DNA of 64,000 nucleotides from Mycolicibacterium chubuense NBB4 (GCF_000266905.1 NC_018027.1:2170001-2234000); one strand, 5' to 3'. Positions 28,737 through 38,821 are shown, counted from the first letter of the stretch. Translations and numbers: made by a program. The notes: a model not told the origin generated them from the letters alone.

Positions 28737-29662
28737 CGCCGCGGCCCCTGGCGATCGTCGGGCCGACCGGCACCGGCAAATCGGCTCTCGCACTGGCCGT
28801 GGCCGACAGGTTGCGCGATGAGCTGCCCGTCGAGGTCGTCAACGCCGACGCGATGCAGCTCTACCGGGGCATGGACATCGGCACCGCCAAGTTGAGCGTC
28901 GCCGAACGCCACGGTGTCGCGCATCACCAACTCGACGTCCTCGACGTCACCGAGACCGCCACCGTCGCGCGCTACCAGCAGGCCGCCGCAGCCGACGTCG
29001 AGGCGATCGCGTCGCGGGGGGCACTGCCGATCATCGTGGGCGGGTCGATGCTCTACGTCCAGTCGCTGCTCGACGAGTGGTCGTTCCCGGCCACCGATCC
29101 GGCCGTCCGCGCCAAGTGGGAGCACCGTCTCGCCGAGGTCGGGGTGGCGGCGCTGCACGGCGAACTGGCCGAGGTCGACGCGGCGGCGGCCGCGTCGATC
29201 CTGCCCACCGATGGGCGCCGCATCGTGCGCGCGCTCGAGGTGGTGGAGCTGACCGGCCGGCCGTTCGCGGCGTCGGCGCCGACGATCAGCGCGCCGCGCT
29301 GGAACACCGCGATCATCGGGGTGGACTGGGACACACCGCTTCTCGACGAGCGGCTGGCGCAGCGGACCGACAAGATGTTCGCCGACGGGCTGGTCGGCGA
29401 GGTGGTGTCGCTGCTCGGCCGCGGACTGCGCGACGGCGTCACCGCGATGCGGGCGCTCGGCTACGCCCAGGTGATCGCCGATCTGGACGCCGGCGGCGAC
29501 GGTGCCGCGGCGAGGGAACCGACGTTCGTCGGGACCCGCCGCTACGTCCGCCGGCAGCGGTCCTGGTTCCGGCGCGACCATCGCATCACCTGGCTCGACG
29601 GCGCCGACGAAACGGCAGCGAACGTCGACGCAGTCCTGCGCATCTGGCGGGACGTATCCTGA
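28733..29662 (+). CDS. miaA: tRNA dimethylallyltransferase MiaA
   Basis: A 309-residue enzyme that attaches dimethylallyl to A37 of tRNAs, the substrate for MiaB. It has the P-loop [10 protein letters not shown], the [17 protein letters not shown] motif and the [18 protein letters not shown] region. Start GTG overlaps the upstream stop. dapF begins 4 bp after its stop. Confidence 0.97.
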   Translation: MTPRPLAIVGPTGTGKSALALAVADRLRDELPVEVVNADAMQLYRGMDIGTAKLSVAERHGVAHHQLDVLDVTETATVARYQQAAAADVEAIASRGALPIIVGGSMLYVQSLLDEWSFPATDPAVRAKWEHRLAEVGVAALHGELAEVDAAAAASILPTDGRRIVRALEVVELTGRPFAASAPTISAPRWNTAIIGVDWDTPLLDERLAQRTDKMFADGLVGEVVSLLGRGLRDGVTAMRALGYAQVIADLDAGGDGAAAREPTFVGTRRYVRRQRSWFRRDHRITWLDGADETAANVDAVLRIWRDVS

Positions 29663-29666
29663 CCAG

Positions 29667-30584
29667 GTGAAGTTCGCCAAGGGACACGGCACGCAGAACG
29701 ACTTCGTGCTGCTGCCCGACCTGTCCGCCGACCTGGTGCTCGCGCCGGGAGCGGTCGCTGCGCTGTGCGACCGCAGACAGGGCCTGGGCGCCGACGGTGT
29801 ACTGCGCGTGACCACCGCGGGTGCCGCGCAGGCCGCCGGGGTGTTCGAGCGGCTTCCCGAAGGCGTCACCGCCGACGACTGGTACATGGACTACCGCAAC
29901 GCCGACGGTTCGATTGCGCAGATGTGCGGCAACGGCGTGCGGGTGTTCGCGCACTACCTGCGCGCCAGCGGGCTGGAGACCCGCGACGAGTTCGTCGTCG
30001 GGTCGCTGGCCGGCGCCCGCCCCGTCGTCCTGCAGGCCGTCGACGCGGTGACCGCGGACGTCACCGTGGAGATGGGCAAGGCCAACGTCACGGGTACCGG
30101 CACCGCGACGGTCGGGGGACGCACGGTCACCGGCCTGGCGGTCGACGTCGGCAATCCGCATCTGGCCTGCGTCGATGCGAGCCTGACCGGCGACGGGCTG
30201 GCGCTGCTCGATGTCGGTGCGCCCGTACAGTTCGACGCCGCGCAGTTCCCCGACGGGGTCAACGTCGAGGTGCTCACCGCGCCTGTGGACGAAGCCGTGT
30301 CGATGCGGGTGCACGAGCGGGGAGTGGGGGAGACGCGCTCCTGTGGCACCGGGACGGTGGCCGCGGCCGTGGCCGCGCTGGCCCATCAGCAGCGCTCGAC
30401 CGGGACGCTGCGCGTCCGCGTTCCCGGCGGCGAGGTCGTCGTCACGGTCACCGACGCCACCAGCTTCCTGCGCGGCCCGTCGGTGCTGGTCGCGCGGGGT
30501 GAGCTCGCCGACGAGTGGTGGGCGGCCCAGTCGTCCGGAATTGCCGGGCCGGCCGGTGCGTTAATTGGGGTGCATGAAAAGTGA
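29667..30584 (+). CDS. dapF: Diaminopimelate epimerase DapF
   Basis: A 305-residue racemase that converts LL- to meso-diaminopimelate for lysine and peptidoglycan. Both active-site cysteines are in place: [11 protein letters not shown] and [10 protein letters not shown]. The N-terminal [11 protein letters not shown] is the family signature. The GTG start (MKFAKGHG) is 4 bp after miaA. Its end overlaps the start region of hflX. Confidence 0.97.
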   Translation: MKFAKGHGTQNDFVLLPDLSADLVLAPGAVAALCDRRQGLGADGVLRVTTAGAAQAAGVFERLPEGVTADDWYMDYRNADGSIAQMCGNGVRVFAHYLRASGLETRDEFVVGSLAGARPVVLQAVDAVTADVTVEMGKANVTGTGTATVGGRTVTGLAVDVGNPHLACVDASLTGDGLALLDVGAPVQFDAAQFPDGVNVEVLTAPVDEAVSMRVHERGVGETRSCGTGTVAAAVAALAHQQRSTGTLRVRVPGGEVVVTVTDATSFLRGPSVLVARGELADEWWAAQSSGIAGPAGALIGVHEK

Positions 30585-32022
30585 TCTGCGTGCGAATCTT
30601 GATTCGCCTATGACCTATCCCGAATTCCTCAACGAGAACCCGAGCGCGGGTGAGCTGGCCCTCGAGGACCGGACCGCGCTGCGGCGCGTCGCCGGGCTGT
30701 CGACCGAGCTGACCGACGTCTCCGAGGTCGAATACCGCCAGCTGCGCCTCGAGCGCGTGGTGCTGGTCGGTGTCTGGACCGAAGGCAGCGCCGCCGACGC
30801 CGACGCCAGCCTGGCCGAACTGGCCGCGCTGGCCGAGACCGCCGGCTCCGAAGTGCTCGAAGGCGTGATCCAGCGCCGCGACAAGCCGGACCCGGCCACC
30901 TACATCGGTTCGGGCAAGGCCGCCGAGTTGCGTGAGGTCGTCCTGGCCACCGGCGCCGACACCGTGATCTGCGACGGCGAACTGAGCCCTGCGCAGCTGA
31001 ATGCACTGGAGAAGGTCGTCAAGGTCAAGGTCATCGACCGGACCGCGCTGATCCTCGACATCTTCGCCCAGCACGCCACCAGCCGGGAAGGCAAGGCGCA
31101 GGTGTCGCTGGCCCAGATGGAGTACATGCTGCCGCGGCTGCGCGGCTGGGGCGAGTCGATGTCCCGGCAGGCCGGCGGTCGGGCCGGCGGCGCCGGCGGC
31201 GGCGTGGGTACCCGCGGACCGGGTGAGACGAAGATCGAGACGGACCGCCGCCGCATCCGGGAACGGATGGCCAAGCTGCGCCGCGACATCAAGGACATGA
31301 AGAAGATCCGCGACACGCAGCGCAGCGGCCGCCGGCGCAGCGAAGTCCCGTCGGTCGCGATCGTCGGCTACACCAACGCCGGCAAGTCGAGTCTGCTCAA
31401 CGCGCTCACCGGCGCCGGCGTGCTGGTCGAGAACGCACTGTTCGCCACCCTCGAACCCACCACCCGCCGAGGGCAATTCGACGACGGCCGGCCGTTCGTG
31501 CTCACCGACACCGTCGGGTTCGTCCGGCACCTGCCCACCCAGCTCGTCGAAGCCTTCCGGTCCACGCTGGAGGAGGTCGTCGACGCCGACCTGCTGGTGC
31601 ACGTCGTCGACGGCTCCGACGTCAACCCCCTGGCGCAGATCAACGCCGTCCGTCAGGTGATCAACGACGTGGTCGCCGAATACGGCGTCACCGCGCCGCC
31701 GGAACTGCTGGTGGTCAACAAGACCGACGCGGCCAGCGGGCTGATGCTGGCCCAGCTGCGGCGGCCGCTGCCCGATGCGGTGTTTGTCTCGGCGCGCACC
31801 GGTGACGGACTGGACCGGCTGCGCAGCCGGATGGCCGAACTGGTCGTCCCGACCGACGCAACGGTCGACGTGACGATTCCCTACGAGCGCGGCGACCTCG
31901 TGGCGCGCCTGCACTCCGACGGCCGCGTGGACGCCACCGAGCACACCGAGCGGGGCACCCGGATCAAGGCGCGGGTGCCGGTCGCGCTGGCGGCGGGGCT
32001 GAGCGAGTTCGCGACGTACTGA
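30574..32022 (+). CDS. hflX: Ribosome-associated GTPase HflX
   Basis: A 482-residue GTPase that splits stalled ribosomes. N-terminal HflX domain with the segment [12 protein letters not shown], a Gly-rich linker ([26 protein letters not shown]), then the G domain with [23 protein letters not shown] and NKTD. Start given at the ATG 30574; the ATG at 30610 (MTYPEF) is an alternative that lacks a clear ribosome site. The 3' end overlaps the convergent molybdopterin gene by 59 bp. Confidence 0.93.
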   Translation: MKSDLRANLDSPMTYPEFLNENPSAGELALEDRTALRRVAGLSTELTDVSEVEYRQLRLERVVLVGVWTEGSAADADASLAELAALAETAGSEVLEGVIQRRDKPDPATYIGSGKAAELREVVLATGADTVICDGELSPAQLNALEKVVKVKVIDRTALILDIFAQHATSREGKAQVSLAQMEYMLPRLRGWGESMSRQAGGRAGGAGGGVGTRGPGETKIETDRRRIRERMAKLRRDIKDMKKIRDTQRSGRRRSEVPSVAIVGYTNAGKSSLLNALTGAGVLVENALFATLEPTTRRGQFDDGRPFVLTDTVGFVRHLPTQLVEAFRSTLEEVVDADLLVHVVDGSDVNPLAQINAVRQVINDVVAEYGVTAPPELLVVNKTDAASGLMLAQLRRPLPDAVFVSARTGDGLDRLRSRMAELVVPTDATVDVTIPYERGDLVARLHSDGRVDATEHTERGTRIKARVPVALAAGLSEFATY

Positions 32023-34300
32023 CCATTTCCGGCGGCCGGTGCGCGCGTACCGCAGGCGGCGTGCCCGTGTACTTCTCGATCTCCACCAGCGCGTGCGCGC
32101 CGCTGCAGCCGTGCGCCAGCGACGAGGTCCCGATGTCGTCGGTGAGCACGTTCGGGTTGCCGTGCAGACACAGGGAGTCGACGTCGGCGGGATCGGCCGG
32201 ATCGAACCAGGCCCCCGTCGACAACTGCACCACCTGCGGACGCACCCGGTCGTCGAGTACCACCCCGGCCAGGCAGGCGCCGCGGTCGTTGAACACCCGC
32301 ACCACGTCGCCGTCGCCCAGGCCGCGTGTGCGGGCGTCTGCCGGATTCACCCGAATCGGTTCCCGGCCACTGACTTTCGACTTCTGGCTGGCAGCGCCGC
32401 CGTCGAGTTGGCTGTGCAGCCGCGAAGCGGGCTGATTGGCCAGCAGGTGCAGCGGGTAGCGCCGTGCGCGCGGGCCGCCGAGCCATTCCGTCGGTTCGAA
32501 CCAGCGCGGGTGCCCGGCACAGTCCTCGTAGCCGAACGCGTCGATGTCGGCGCAGAAGATCTCGATCAGGCCGCTGCGGGTGCCGAGTCGGTGCCGCACC
32601 GGATCGGCCCGGAAGTCGGCGAACAGCGTCAACCCGTCCTCGACGGGAAGCCGGGTCCCGCCCGCCTGCCAGAACTCGTCGAACGTCGGGACATCGAAAT
32701 CGAGGGTCTGCGCCCAGGTTTCGTAGAGATGGCCGAGCCACTGCCAGGATGTGCGGCCTTCGGTGAACGCGTCGCCGACGCCGAGTCGGCGCGACAGCGC
32801 CGCGAAGGTGTCGTAGTCGTCGCGGGAGGAAGCGTGGGGCTCGACCAGCTTCGGCATCGCCATCAGGACGGGATCGTTGCGCGAGCCGGAGAAGTCGTCG
32901 CGCTCGGCGAACGTCGTCGACGGCACGACGATGTCGGCGTGCTTGGACATCGGAGTCCAGTAGGGGTCGTGGACCACGACGGTGTCCGGCCGGCTCAGCG
33001 CCCGGCGCAACCTCGGGATGTTCTGGTGATGGTGGAACGGGTTGCCGCCGGCCCAGTACACCAGCCTGATGTCGGGATAGGTGAGCCGAAGGCCGTTGTA
33101 GTCGAACGGTTCTCCGGGCCGAAGCAGCATGTCGCTCACCGCCGCGACCGGGATGAACGACGTCACCGGGTTGAGGCCCTGCGGCAGCCTGGGCAGGGTG
33201 CAGCGCAGCGGAGGCAGTCCCGGTTCGTTCATCGAGCCGTAACCGTGCCCGAATCCGCCTCCGGGAAGGCCGATCTGGCCCAGCATCGCCGCGAGCGTCA
33301 CCCCCATCCAGGGCGTCTGCTCGCCGTAGCGGGTGCGTTGCAGTGACCAGCTGACGGTGACGATCGTGCGGCCGTCGGCCATCCGCCGCGCCAGCGCGGT
33401 GAGGTCCTCGGCGGCCAACCCGCAGATCGGCGCCGCCCACTGCGGGGACTTGGGCACCCCGTCGTCGCGACCGAGCAGATAGCGTTCGAACCGGTCGTAT
33501 CCCGTGCAGTGGGTGGCCAGGAACTCTCGGTCGGCCAGCGACTCGGTGGCCAGCACGTGGGCGAGCGCCAGCATGATCGCCACGTCCGTGCCCGGCACCG
33601 GTGCGAACCACTCGCACGGTCCGTCGACGTCGTCGCGCAGCGGGGAGAACGACACGATGCGGCCGCCGCGGTCGCGGAACCGGTTCAGGGCGTTCCGCGC
33701 CGGGTGGGCGGTGGTGCCGCCGTGGTTGACGCCGGTGTTCTTCAGCGCCACGCCGCCGAAACACACGATCAGATCGGTGTGTTCGACGATGACGTCCCAC
33801 TGCGTCGAGCGCTTGAACAGATCATCGTGGGTGCCCACCACCCGCGGCATGATCACGCCGGTGGCGCCCAGGCTGTAGGAATGCCGCGAGAAGGTATAGC
33901 CACCAAGGCAATTGAGGAATCGATGCACCTGGCTCTGTGCGTGGTGGAAACGGCCGGCGCTGGCCCAGCCGTAGGAGCCGCCGTAGATCGCCTCGTTGCC
34001 GTGGGTGTCGATGACCCGCCGCAGCTCGGTGGCCAGCAGGTCGGTGAGCTCGTCCCAGCTGACCGCGACGAACGGATCGGCGCCGCGCCGCGTGCTCGGT
34101 GCGGGACCGTCGTCGAGCCAGCCGCGGCGCACCGCGGGCGTCGTGACCCGGGAGACGTGCCGGACCGAACCGGGCAGATTGCCCAGCGCGGCGCTGGGAT
34201 CGGCGTCGCCTTCGAGCGGTGTCACCGACGCGAGATCGCCGGATTCGACTGTGGCGGTGAAAGCTCCCCAATGCGTCAAGCTGCTCGAAGCCGGCCACAC
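31964..34300 (-). CDS. Molybdopterin oxidoreductase, biotin/DMSO sulfoxide reductase type
   Basis: A protein of about 778 residues in the DMSO reductase family, beginning with the hallmark SSLTHWGAFTA and containing the Mo-ligand serine region SYSLGATGVIMPRVVG, WAGGNPFHHHQN and the C-terminal HLLANQPASRLHSQLD. There is no Tat signal, pointing to a cytoplasmic BisC-like reductase of biotin or methionine sulfoxide. Start GTG at 34300 has GGAG nearby; a GTG at 34321 is possible. The C-terminus runs 59 bp antisense into hflX with a Pro/Ala-rich tail. Divergent from fadE20. Confidence 0.86.
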   Translation of the reverse strand: MWPASSSLTHWGAFTATVESGDLASVTPLEGDADPSAALGNLPGSVRHVSRVTTPAVRRGWLDDGPAPSTRRGADPFVAVSWDELTDLLATELRRVIDTHGNEAIYGGSYGWASAGRFHHAQSQVHRFLNCLGGYTFSRHSYSLGATGVIMPRVVGTHDDLFKRSTQWDVIVEHTDLIVCFGGVALKNTGVNHGGTTAHPARNALNRFRDRGGRIVSFSPLRDDVDGPCEWFAPVPGTDVAIMLALAHVLATESLADREFLATHCTGYDRFERYLLGRDDGVPKSPQWAAPICGLAAEDLTALARRMADGRTIVTVSWSLQRTRYGEQTPWMGVTLAAMLGQIGLPGGGFGHGYGSMNEPGLPPLRCTLPRLPQGLNPVTSFIPVAAVSDMLLRPGEPFDYNGLRLTYPDIRLVYWAGGNPFHHHQNIPRLRRALSRPDTVVVHDPYWTPMSKHADIVVPSTTFAERDDFSGSRNDPVLMAMPKLVEPHASSRDDYDTFAALSRRLGVGDAFTEGRTSWQWLGHLYETWAQTLDFDVPTFDEFWQAGGTRLPVEDGLTLFADFRADPVRHRLGTRSGLIEIFCADIDAFGYEDCAGHPRWFEPTEWLGGPRARRYPLHLLANQPASRLHSQLDGGAASQKSKVSGREPIRVNPADARTRGLGDGDVVRVFNDRGACLAGVVLDDRVRPQVVQLSTGAWFDPADPADVDSLCLHGNPNVLTDDIGTSSLAHGCSGAHALVEIEKYTGTPPAVRAHRPPEMVSTSRTRSAPPPARPAPAP

Positions 34301-34345
34301 CGCTCCGAGTCTAGGTGGCACCGGGAGGCAGGCCCGACGCCTCGA

Positions 34346-34365
34346 CCAACCATCCGGTTGGATGG
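34346..34365. promoter_or_regulatory. Overlapping palindromes between the sulfoxide reductase gene and fadE20
   Basis: CCAACC-ATCC-GGTTGG (34346-34361) and CCATCC-GGTT-GGATGG (34350-34365) share their central bases, giving two perfect 6-4-6 inverted repeats in one 20-bp stretch. They sit between two divergent starts, as expected for a repressor operator. No regulator can be named. Confidence 0.5.
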
Positions 34366-34430
34366 GGTACCTTGGCGGTCACAGTGATCTCATTCACCCC
34401 TTCGCCTACCCACCCTCGGAAGGACGCTCC

Positions 34431-35603
34431 ATGGGCTCGGAAGCCAAGTCGGTCATCGCCTACCAACGCACGCTCTTCGAACCCGAGCACGAGATGTTCC
34501 GCGAGTCCTTCCGCACCTTCCTCGACCGGCACGTCGCGCCGCACCACGAGCAGTGGGAGAAGGACAAGCTGGTCGACCGCGATATCTGGCTCGAGGCGGG
34601 CAAGCAGGGCTTCCTCGGTATGGCGGTGCCGGAGGAGTTCGGAGGCGGCGGCGTCGACGACTTCCGTTACAACACGATCATCACCGAGGAGATCACCGCC
34701 GGCCGCTACAGCGGTCTCGGGTTCAGCCTGCACAACGACGTCGTGGCGCCGTACCTGATCCGGCTCGCCACCGAGGAGCAGAAGCAGCGCTGGCTGCCGA
34801 AGTTCTGCAGCGGTGAACTGATCAGCGCGATCGCGATGACCGAGCCCGGCACCGGCAGCGACCTGCAGGGCATCAAGACCCGCGCCGTCAAGGACGGCGA
34901 CCACTACGTCCTCAACGGCGCCAAGACGTTCATCACCAACGGCATCCACTCCGATCTGGTGATCGTCGTCGCGCAGACCGATCCCGACAAGGGCGCGCTG
35001 GGCTTCTCGCTGCTGGTCGTCGAGCGCGGCATGGAGGGCTTCGAGCGCGGTCGCAAGCTCGACAAGGTCGGCCTGGACGCCCAGGACACCGCGGAGCTGT
35101 CGTTCACCGATGTCAAGGTGCCGGCGGAGAACCTGCTCGGTGAGGAAGGGCAGGGCTTCATCTATCTGATGCAGAACCTGCCGCAGGAACGCATCAGCAT
35201 CGCGATCATGGCGGCCGCGGCGATGGAAGCCGTGCTGGCCGAGACCCTCGACTACGCCAAAGAGCGCAAGGCGTTCGGCAAGCCGATCGGTAGCCAGCAG
35301 AACAGCCGCTTCCTGCTGGCCGAGCTGTCCACCGAGGCCACCGTGGTCCGGATGATGGTCGACGAGTTCATCAAGCTGCACCTGGACGAGAAGCTCACCG
35401 TCGAGCAGGCCGCGATGGCGAAGTGGTATTCGACCGAGAAGCAGGTGCACCTCATCGACCGCTGCCTGCAGCTGCACGGCGGCTACGGCTACATGCGGGA
35501 GTACACCGTCGCCAGGGCCTACCTCGATGCGCGCGTCCAGACGATCTACGGCGGAACCACCGAGATCATGAAGGAGATCATCGGGCGCAGCCTGGGGGTT
35601 TAG
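34431..35603 (+). CDS. fadE20: Acyl-CoA dehydrogenase FadE20
   Basis: A 390-residue flavoprotein that introduces the double bond in acyl-CoA beta-oxidation. It shows AMTEPGTGSDLQGIKT (FAD/substrate loop), the C-terminal LHGGYGYMREYTVARAYLDARVQTIYGGTTEIMKEII with the catalytic Glu, and FVER-type strands. The ATG at 34431 has GGAAGG 8 bp upstream. Equivalent of Rv2724c by position. Likely regulated by whatever binds the palindromes upstream. Confidence 0.94.
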   Translation: MGSEAKSVIAYQRTLFEPEHEMFRESFRTFLDRHVAPHHEQWEKDKLVDRDIWLEAGKQGFLGMAVPEEFGGGGVDDFRYNTIITEEITAGRYSGLGFSLHNDVVAPYLIRLATEEQKQRWLPKFCSGELISAIAMTEPGTGSDLQGIKTRAVKDGDHYVLNGAKTFITNGIHSDLVIVVAQTDPDKGALGFSLLVVERGMEGFERGRKLDKVGLDAQDTAELSFTDVKVPAENLLGEEGQGFIYLMQNLPQERISIAIMAAAAMEAVLAETLDYAKERKAFGKPIGSQQNSRFLLAELSTEATVVRMMVDEFIKLHLDEKLTVEQAAMAKWYSTEKQVHLIDRCLQLHGGYGYMREYTVARAYLDARVQTIYGGTTEIMKEIIGRSLGV

Positions 35604-35777
35604 CACCGGCCGGTCGGCATCGCTCGGACGGTGGGCGTCCGCGTTCAATCTTCCCGGGAACCGGCGAGGGTCCTTGGTAATCGCCGTCCACTGACGCAGA
35701 GTGAACGGACGCGGTAATTTTCGCAGAACTCTCCGACAGGACGCCGGGGAGCCAGTCGCAGACCGCGGGGAGGATGA

Positions 35778-37919
35778 ATGAGCCGGCAGCCGCTGTTGCG
35801 CCTACGAACGGTCGGTCGCCTGACGATCGGGCTGCTGGGGGTCGCCACGACGCTCCTGTTCGCCCCGTCCGCCGCCGCGCAGCCCGATGTCGATGCCAAC
35901 GACGCGATCACCGCCGCCTGGCAGGCCAGCGGCGGTGACGCCGGTCCCTGGGGCCCCAAGTCGGGAGACGTCTACCAGGTCGGTCCCGGGTTCGCGCAGA
36001 ACTTCGCCTCGGGCAAGGCCTTCTTCACCCCGGCCACCGGAGCCCATCTGATGCAGGGCGCCATCCTGGACAAGTACGAGTCGCTCGGTGGTCCCGCGGA
36101 CAGCGATCTGGGCTTTCCCACCATCGACGAGGGCCCGGGCCGAGCCCCCGACAGTCGCAACACGACCTTCAGCGCCCCGGACAACCCGGTGATCTTCTGG
36201 ACTGCCGACACCGGCGCGCGCGTGGTGCGCGGACCGGTCAACGCGGCGTGGGACCGGCTGGGTGGCTCCTCCGGGGTGCTGGGGGTGCCCGCGGAGGACG
36301 AGACCTACGACGGACCGGTGGTGAGCCAGAAGTTCACCGGCGGTGAGATCTCCTACGACTCACGCGCCAAGAAGTTCACCACGCAGCCGCCGGAACTGGC
36401 CGGCCAGCTGGCGGACCTGCAGATTGCCGACGATCCGGTCTCGGCGATCAACGCCGCGCGGCGGGCGGCGGGGGGCCCGCTCGGGCCGTTGGGCGCCGCC
36501 GACGGTGAACCGTACAAGATCGGCGACAAGGGCTACGGGCAGAACTTCGTCAACGGCAAGATCTTCTACAGCCCCGACACCGGCGCGAACGTCGTCACCG
36601 GTCAGGTGCTGGCCAAGTACGAGAGCGTCGGGGGACCGCAGGGCGACCTGGGTTTTCCCATCACCGGTGAGGTCGACGGCGGCTTGGCGCCGTCGAGTCG
36701 GATGAGCGCGTTCGCAGCGGCCGACAAGCCGGTGATCTTCTGGACGCCCGACTACGGTGCGGTGATCGTGCGGGGCGCCATGCATGCGGCGTGGGAGAAG
36801 CTCGGCGGGGCCACCGGCGCGCTGGGTGCGCCGGTGTCCGATCAGACGCAGAACGGCAACACGATCAACCAGAAGTTCGGCGGCGGCTCCGTCTCGTACG
36901 ACACGGCGACCAAGAAGTTCAGTACCGAGCCGGGCAATCTCGCGGCTCAGCTCGCGGGCCTGGAGGTACCGGGGCCTCAGGCGCCGGCGGCGACACCGCA
37001 GGCCTCCGACCGCGGCAAAGAGACCACCGGCGCCCACTGGACCTGGTGGTGGCTGCTGGCGATCATCCCGGTCCTGCTGCTGCTGGGCGTCGTGGCCTTC
37101 GCCGTCGCACGCAACCGGCGCCATCGCGGTGGGGGGGACCTGTTCGGGCCGCCCGCAGGCCTGGCGCCGAGAGACGGCCGAGAATACGAGCCCGCACTGG
37201 CGGGTGGGCCGCCGGCAGGACACGAGGGCCGGGAAGACGCGATGTTCGGCGACCGCTATGCCCGTGAGGGCCTCGGTTCGTTGGCGTCGACGGCGCCACC
37301 GGCTGCCGCTGACGAGGCCGGGTCCGGTCCGCTGAACTTCTGGGGATCGTCTGCCGGCGGTGCGGGAGCCGAACCGCATACCGAGGAGGCGGCAGCGGGC
37401 GGCGACCTCGAAGACGAGAACCCCGACGCCGTGGACACCGCGCCGACACGCATACCGACAGCGTCCGAGGTGGCGGCCGAGCCGATCGCCGAACCGGAGT
37501 TCGTCGAACCCCTGCCCGTCGAAGCGGAGTCAGTCGAACCTGAGCCGGTCGAGTCCGAGCCGGTCGAAGCGGAGCCGACTGAAGCGGAGTCGACTGAACC
37601 CCGCCTTGGGGCCGTCGAGTCCGACCGGGAGCCGTTCCTGCCGCCCGCTGCGGCGTTCGTCGCCGCCGGAAGGGATGCCATGACGGACACGGGCCGCCAC
37701 GCCCGCATCGACGTCGACGAACCCGCGCCCGAGGCGACTGCCCTGCACATGCCGCTCGATGATCGTGGTCAGATGCCCGAGGGATACCCGATCAAGGCGG
37801 ACACCCGATCGGGTCTGTATTGGGCGCCGGACAGCGCCGACTACGCCGAAGCCCCCGTCGAGATCTGGTTCGCCAGCGAAGAGATGGCTCGCACGAACGG
37901 GTTCGTCCGCGGCGAGTAG
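35778..37919 (+). CDS. LGFP-repeat surface protein with transmembrane segment and C-terminal sunset-type domain (Rv2721c-like)
   Basis: A 713-residue exported protein. Signal peptide (about 1-35, cleaved near SAAAQPD); residues about 40-400 hold repeats of the LGFP type (SDLGFPTIDE, GDLGFPITGE; KYESLGGP, KYESVGGP), which bind cell-wall material. A transmembrane helix (about 420-440, LLAIIPVLLLLGVVAFAVA) is followed by an acidic Glu/Pro/Val repeat and a C-terminal segment YPIKADTRSGLYWAPDSADY...EIWFASEEMARTNGF like the sunset domain of ArfC-type proteins. So the repeats face outside and the tail inside. ATG with GGGGAGG upstream. Confidence 0.85.
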   Translation: MSRQPLLRLRTVGRLTIGLLGVATTLLFAPSAAAQPDVDANDAITAAWQASGGDAGPWGPKSGDVYQVGPGFAQNFASGKAFFTPATGAHLMQGAILDKYESLGGPADSDLGFPTIDEGPGRAPDSRNTTFSAPDNPVIFWTADTGARVVRGPVNAAWDRLGGSSGVLGVPAEDETYDGPVVSQKFTGGEISYDSRAKKFTTQPPELAGQLADLQIADDPVSAINAARRAAGGPLGPLGAADGEPYKIGDKGYGQNFVNGKIFYSPDTGANVVTGQVLAKYESVGGPQGDLGFPITGEVDGGLAPSSRMSAFAAADKPVIFWTPDYGAVIVRGAMHAAWEKLGGATGALGAPVSDQTQNGNTINQKFGGGSVSYDTATKKFSTEPGNLAAQLAGLEVPGPQAPAATPQASDRGKETTGAHWTWWWLLAIIPVLLLLGVVAFAVARNRRHRGGGDLFGPPAGLAPRDGREYEPALAGGPPAGHEGREDAMFGDRYAREGLGSLASTAPPAAADEAGSGPLNFWGSSAGGAGAEPHTEEAAAGGDLEDENPDAVDTAPTRIPTASEVAAEPIAEPEFVEPLPVEAESVEPEPVESEPVEAEPTEAESTEPRLGAVESDREPFLPPAAAFVAAGRDAMTDTGRHARIDVDEPAPEATALHMPLDDRGQMPEGYPIKADTRSGLYWAPDSADYAEAPVEIWFASEEMARTNGFVRGE

Positions 37920-37933
37920 CCCTCGCCGGCCCG

Positions 37934-38650
37934 TCAGATCTTGCGAATCACGGTCACGACCTTGCCGAGCACGGCTGCGTCATTGCCGGGGATCGGGTCG
38001 AAGGCCGGATTGTGGGGCATCAGCCAGACCTGACCGCGCGTGCGCTTGAACGTCTTGACGGTGGCCTCTCCGTCGATCATCGCAGCCACGATGTCGCCGT
38101 TGTCGGCGACGTTCTGCTGCCTGACCACCACCCAGTCACCGTCGCAGATCGCCGCGTCGACCATCGAGTCGCCCACGACTTTGAGCAGGAACAGCGAGCC
38201 CTCTCCGACGAGTTCGCGCGGCAGCGGGAAGACGTCCTCGACGGCTTCCTCGGCCAGGATCGGCCCACCGGCGGCGATCCGCCCGAGCACCGGCACGAAC
38301 GTGGGTTCGGGCAGCGTGTCCGATCCGGCGACGTCCGTGGTGGGCGCGGCCGGTGCGGCGTCGTCGATGCCGCGCACGTCGACAGCCCGGGGCCGGTTGG
38401 GGTCACGCCGTAGGTAGCCTTTGCGCTCCAACGTGCGCAGTTGATGGGCGACCGACGAGGTCGATGTCAGCCCGACCGCGTCGCCGATCTCCCGGATGCT
38501 GGGTGGATACCCGCGGGTGGTCACGGATGTGCGGATGACCTCGAGGATGGTCCGCTGACGTTCGGTCAGAGCGGTCCCGCGCTCGCGGCGCGCGCCGGAG
38601 TCGCCTGCGTGGTCCGAGCCGGCCGTGCTGTCGCTGCTGTCATCGCTCAT
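37934..38650 (-). CDS. lexA: SOS repressor LexA
   Basis: A 238-residue LexA. Winged-helix N-domain ([26 protein letters not shown]) follows an acidic mycobacterial extension. The self-cleavage site RIAAGG, catalytic Ser in GDSMVDA and Lys in ATVKTFKR are all present. The ATG at 38650 (MSDDSSDS) was chosen; the ORF upstream spans its own SOS box. Convergent with the LGFP gene; divergent from chiZ. Confidence 0.97.
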   Translation of the reverse strand: MSDDSSDSTAGSDHAGDSGARRERGTALTERQRTILEVIRTSVTTRGYPPSIREIGDAVGLTSTSSVAHQLRTLERKGYLRRDPNRPRAVDVRGIDDAAPAAPTTDVAGSDTLPEPTFVPVLGRIAAGGPILAEEAVEDVFPLPRELVGEGSLFLLKVVGDSMVDAAICDGDWVVVRQQNVADNGDIVAAMIDGEATVKTFKRTRGQVWLMPHNPAFDPIPGNDAAVLGKVVTVIRKI

Positions 38651-38682
38651 ACGCCCGAATGTAACCCAACCCCACGACGAGT

Positions 38683-38698
38683 TCAAACATGTGTTCGA
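38683..38698. promoter_or_regulatory. SOS box at lexA
   Basis: TCAAACATGTGTTCGA differs from TCGAAC-N4-GTTCGA by one base (AAAC for GAAC). It lies 33 bp before the lexA start, so LexA should repress its own gene. Confidence 0.8.
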
Positions 38699-38752
38699 GG
38701 CGTGTCGCCGCCGCCTCCGCCGTGATCGTGGCGGTTTTGCGGCTCGACCGAC

Positions 38753-38775
38753 TTGTCGGTGCCCTGCATTAGCGT
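38753..38775 (+). promoter_or_regulatory. PafBC-type damage promoter before chiZ
   Basis: TTGTCGGTG-N8-TAGCGT, directed toward chiZ. The 17 bases GACTTGTCGGTGCCCTG are identical to the recA promoter at 17771 onward, including part of the spacer. Confidence 0.85.
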
Positions 38776-38785
38776 TCGCAACAGT

Positions 38786-38801
38786 TCGATCACGTGTTCT
38801 A
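38786..38801. promoter_or_regulatory. Degenerate SOS box 1 before chiZ
   Basis: TCGATCACGTGTTCTA: right half-site GTTC perfect, left half GATC with one change from GAAC. Lies just downstream of the chiZ promoter. Confidence 0.55.
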
Positions 38802-38805
38802 TTCA

Positions 38806-38821
38806 TCGAACGCATGATCGA
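38806..38821. promoter_or_regulatory. Degenerate SOS box 2 before chiZ
   Basis: TCGAACGCATGATCGA: left half GAAC perfect, right half GATC with one change from GTTC. It is 20 bp (about two helical turns) from box 1, in opposite defect, so two LexA dimers could bind side by side. Confidence 0.5.

Noticed and set aside
37934..38815. Longer LexA starting at 38815
   Set aside because: It would include the SOS box and damage promoter; the ATG at 38650 suits the family.
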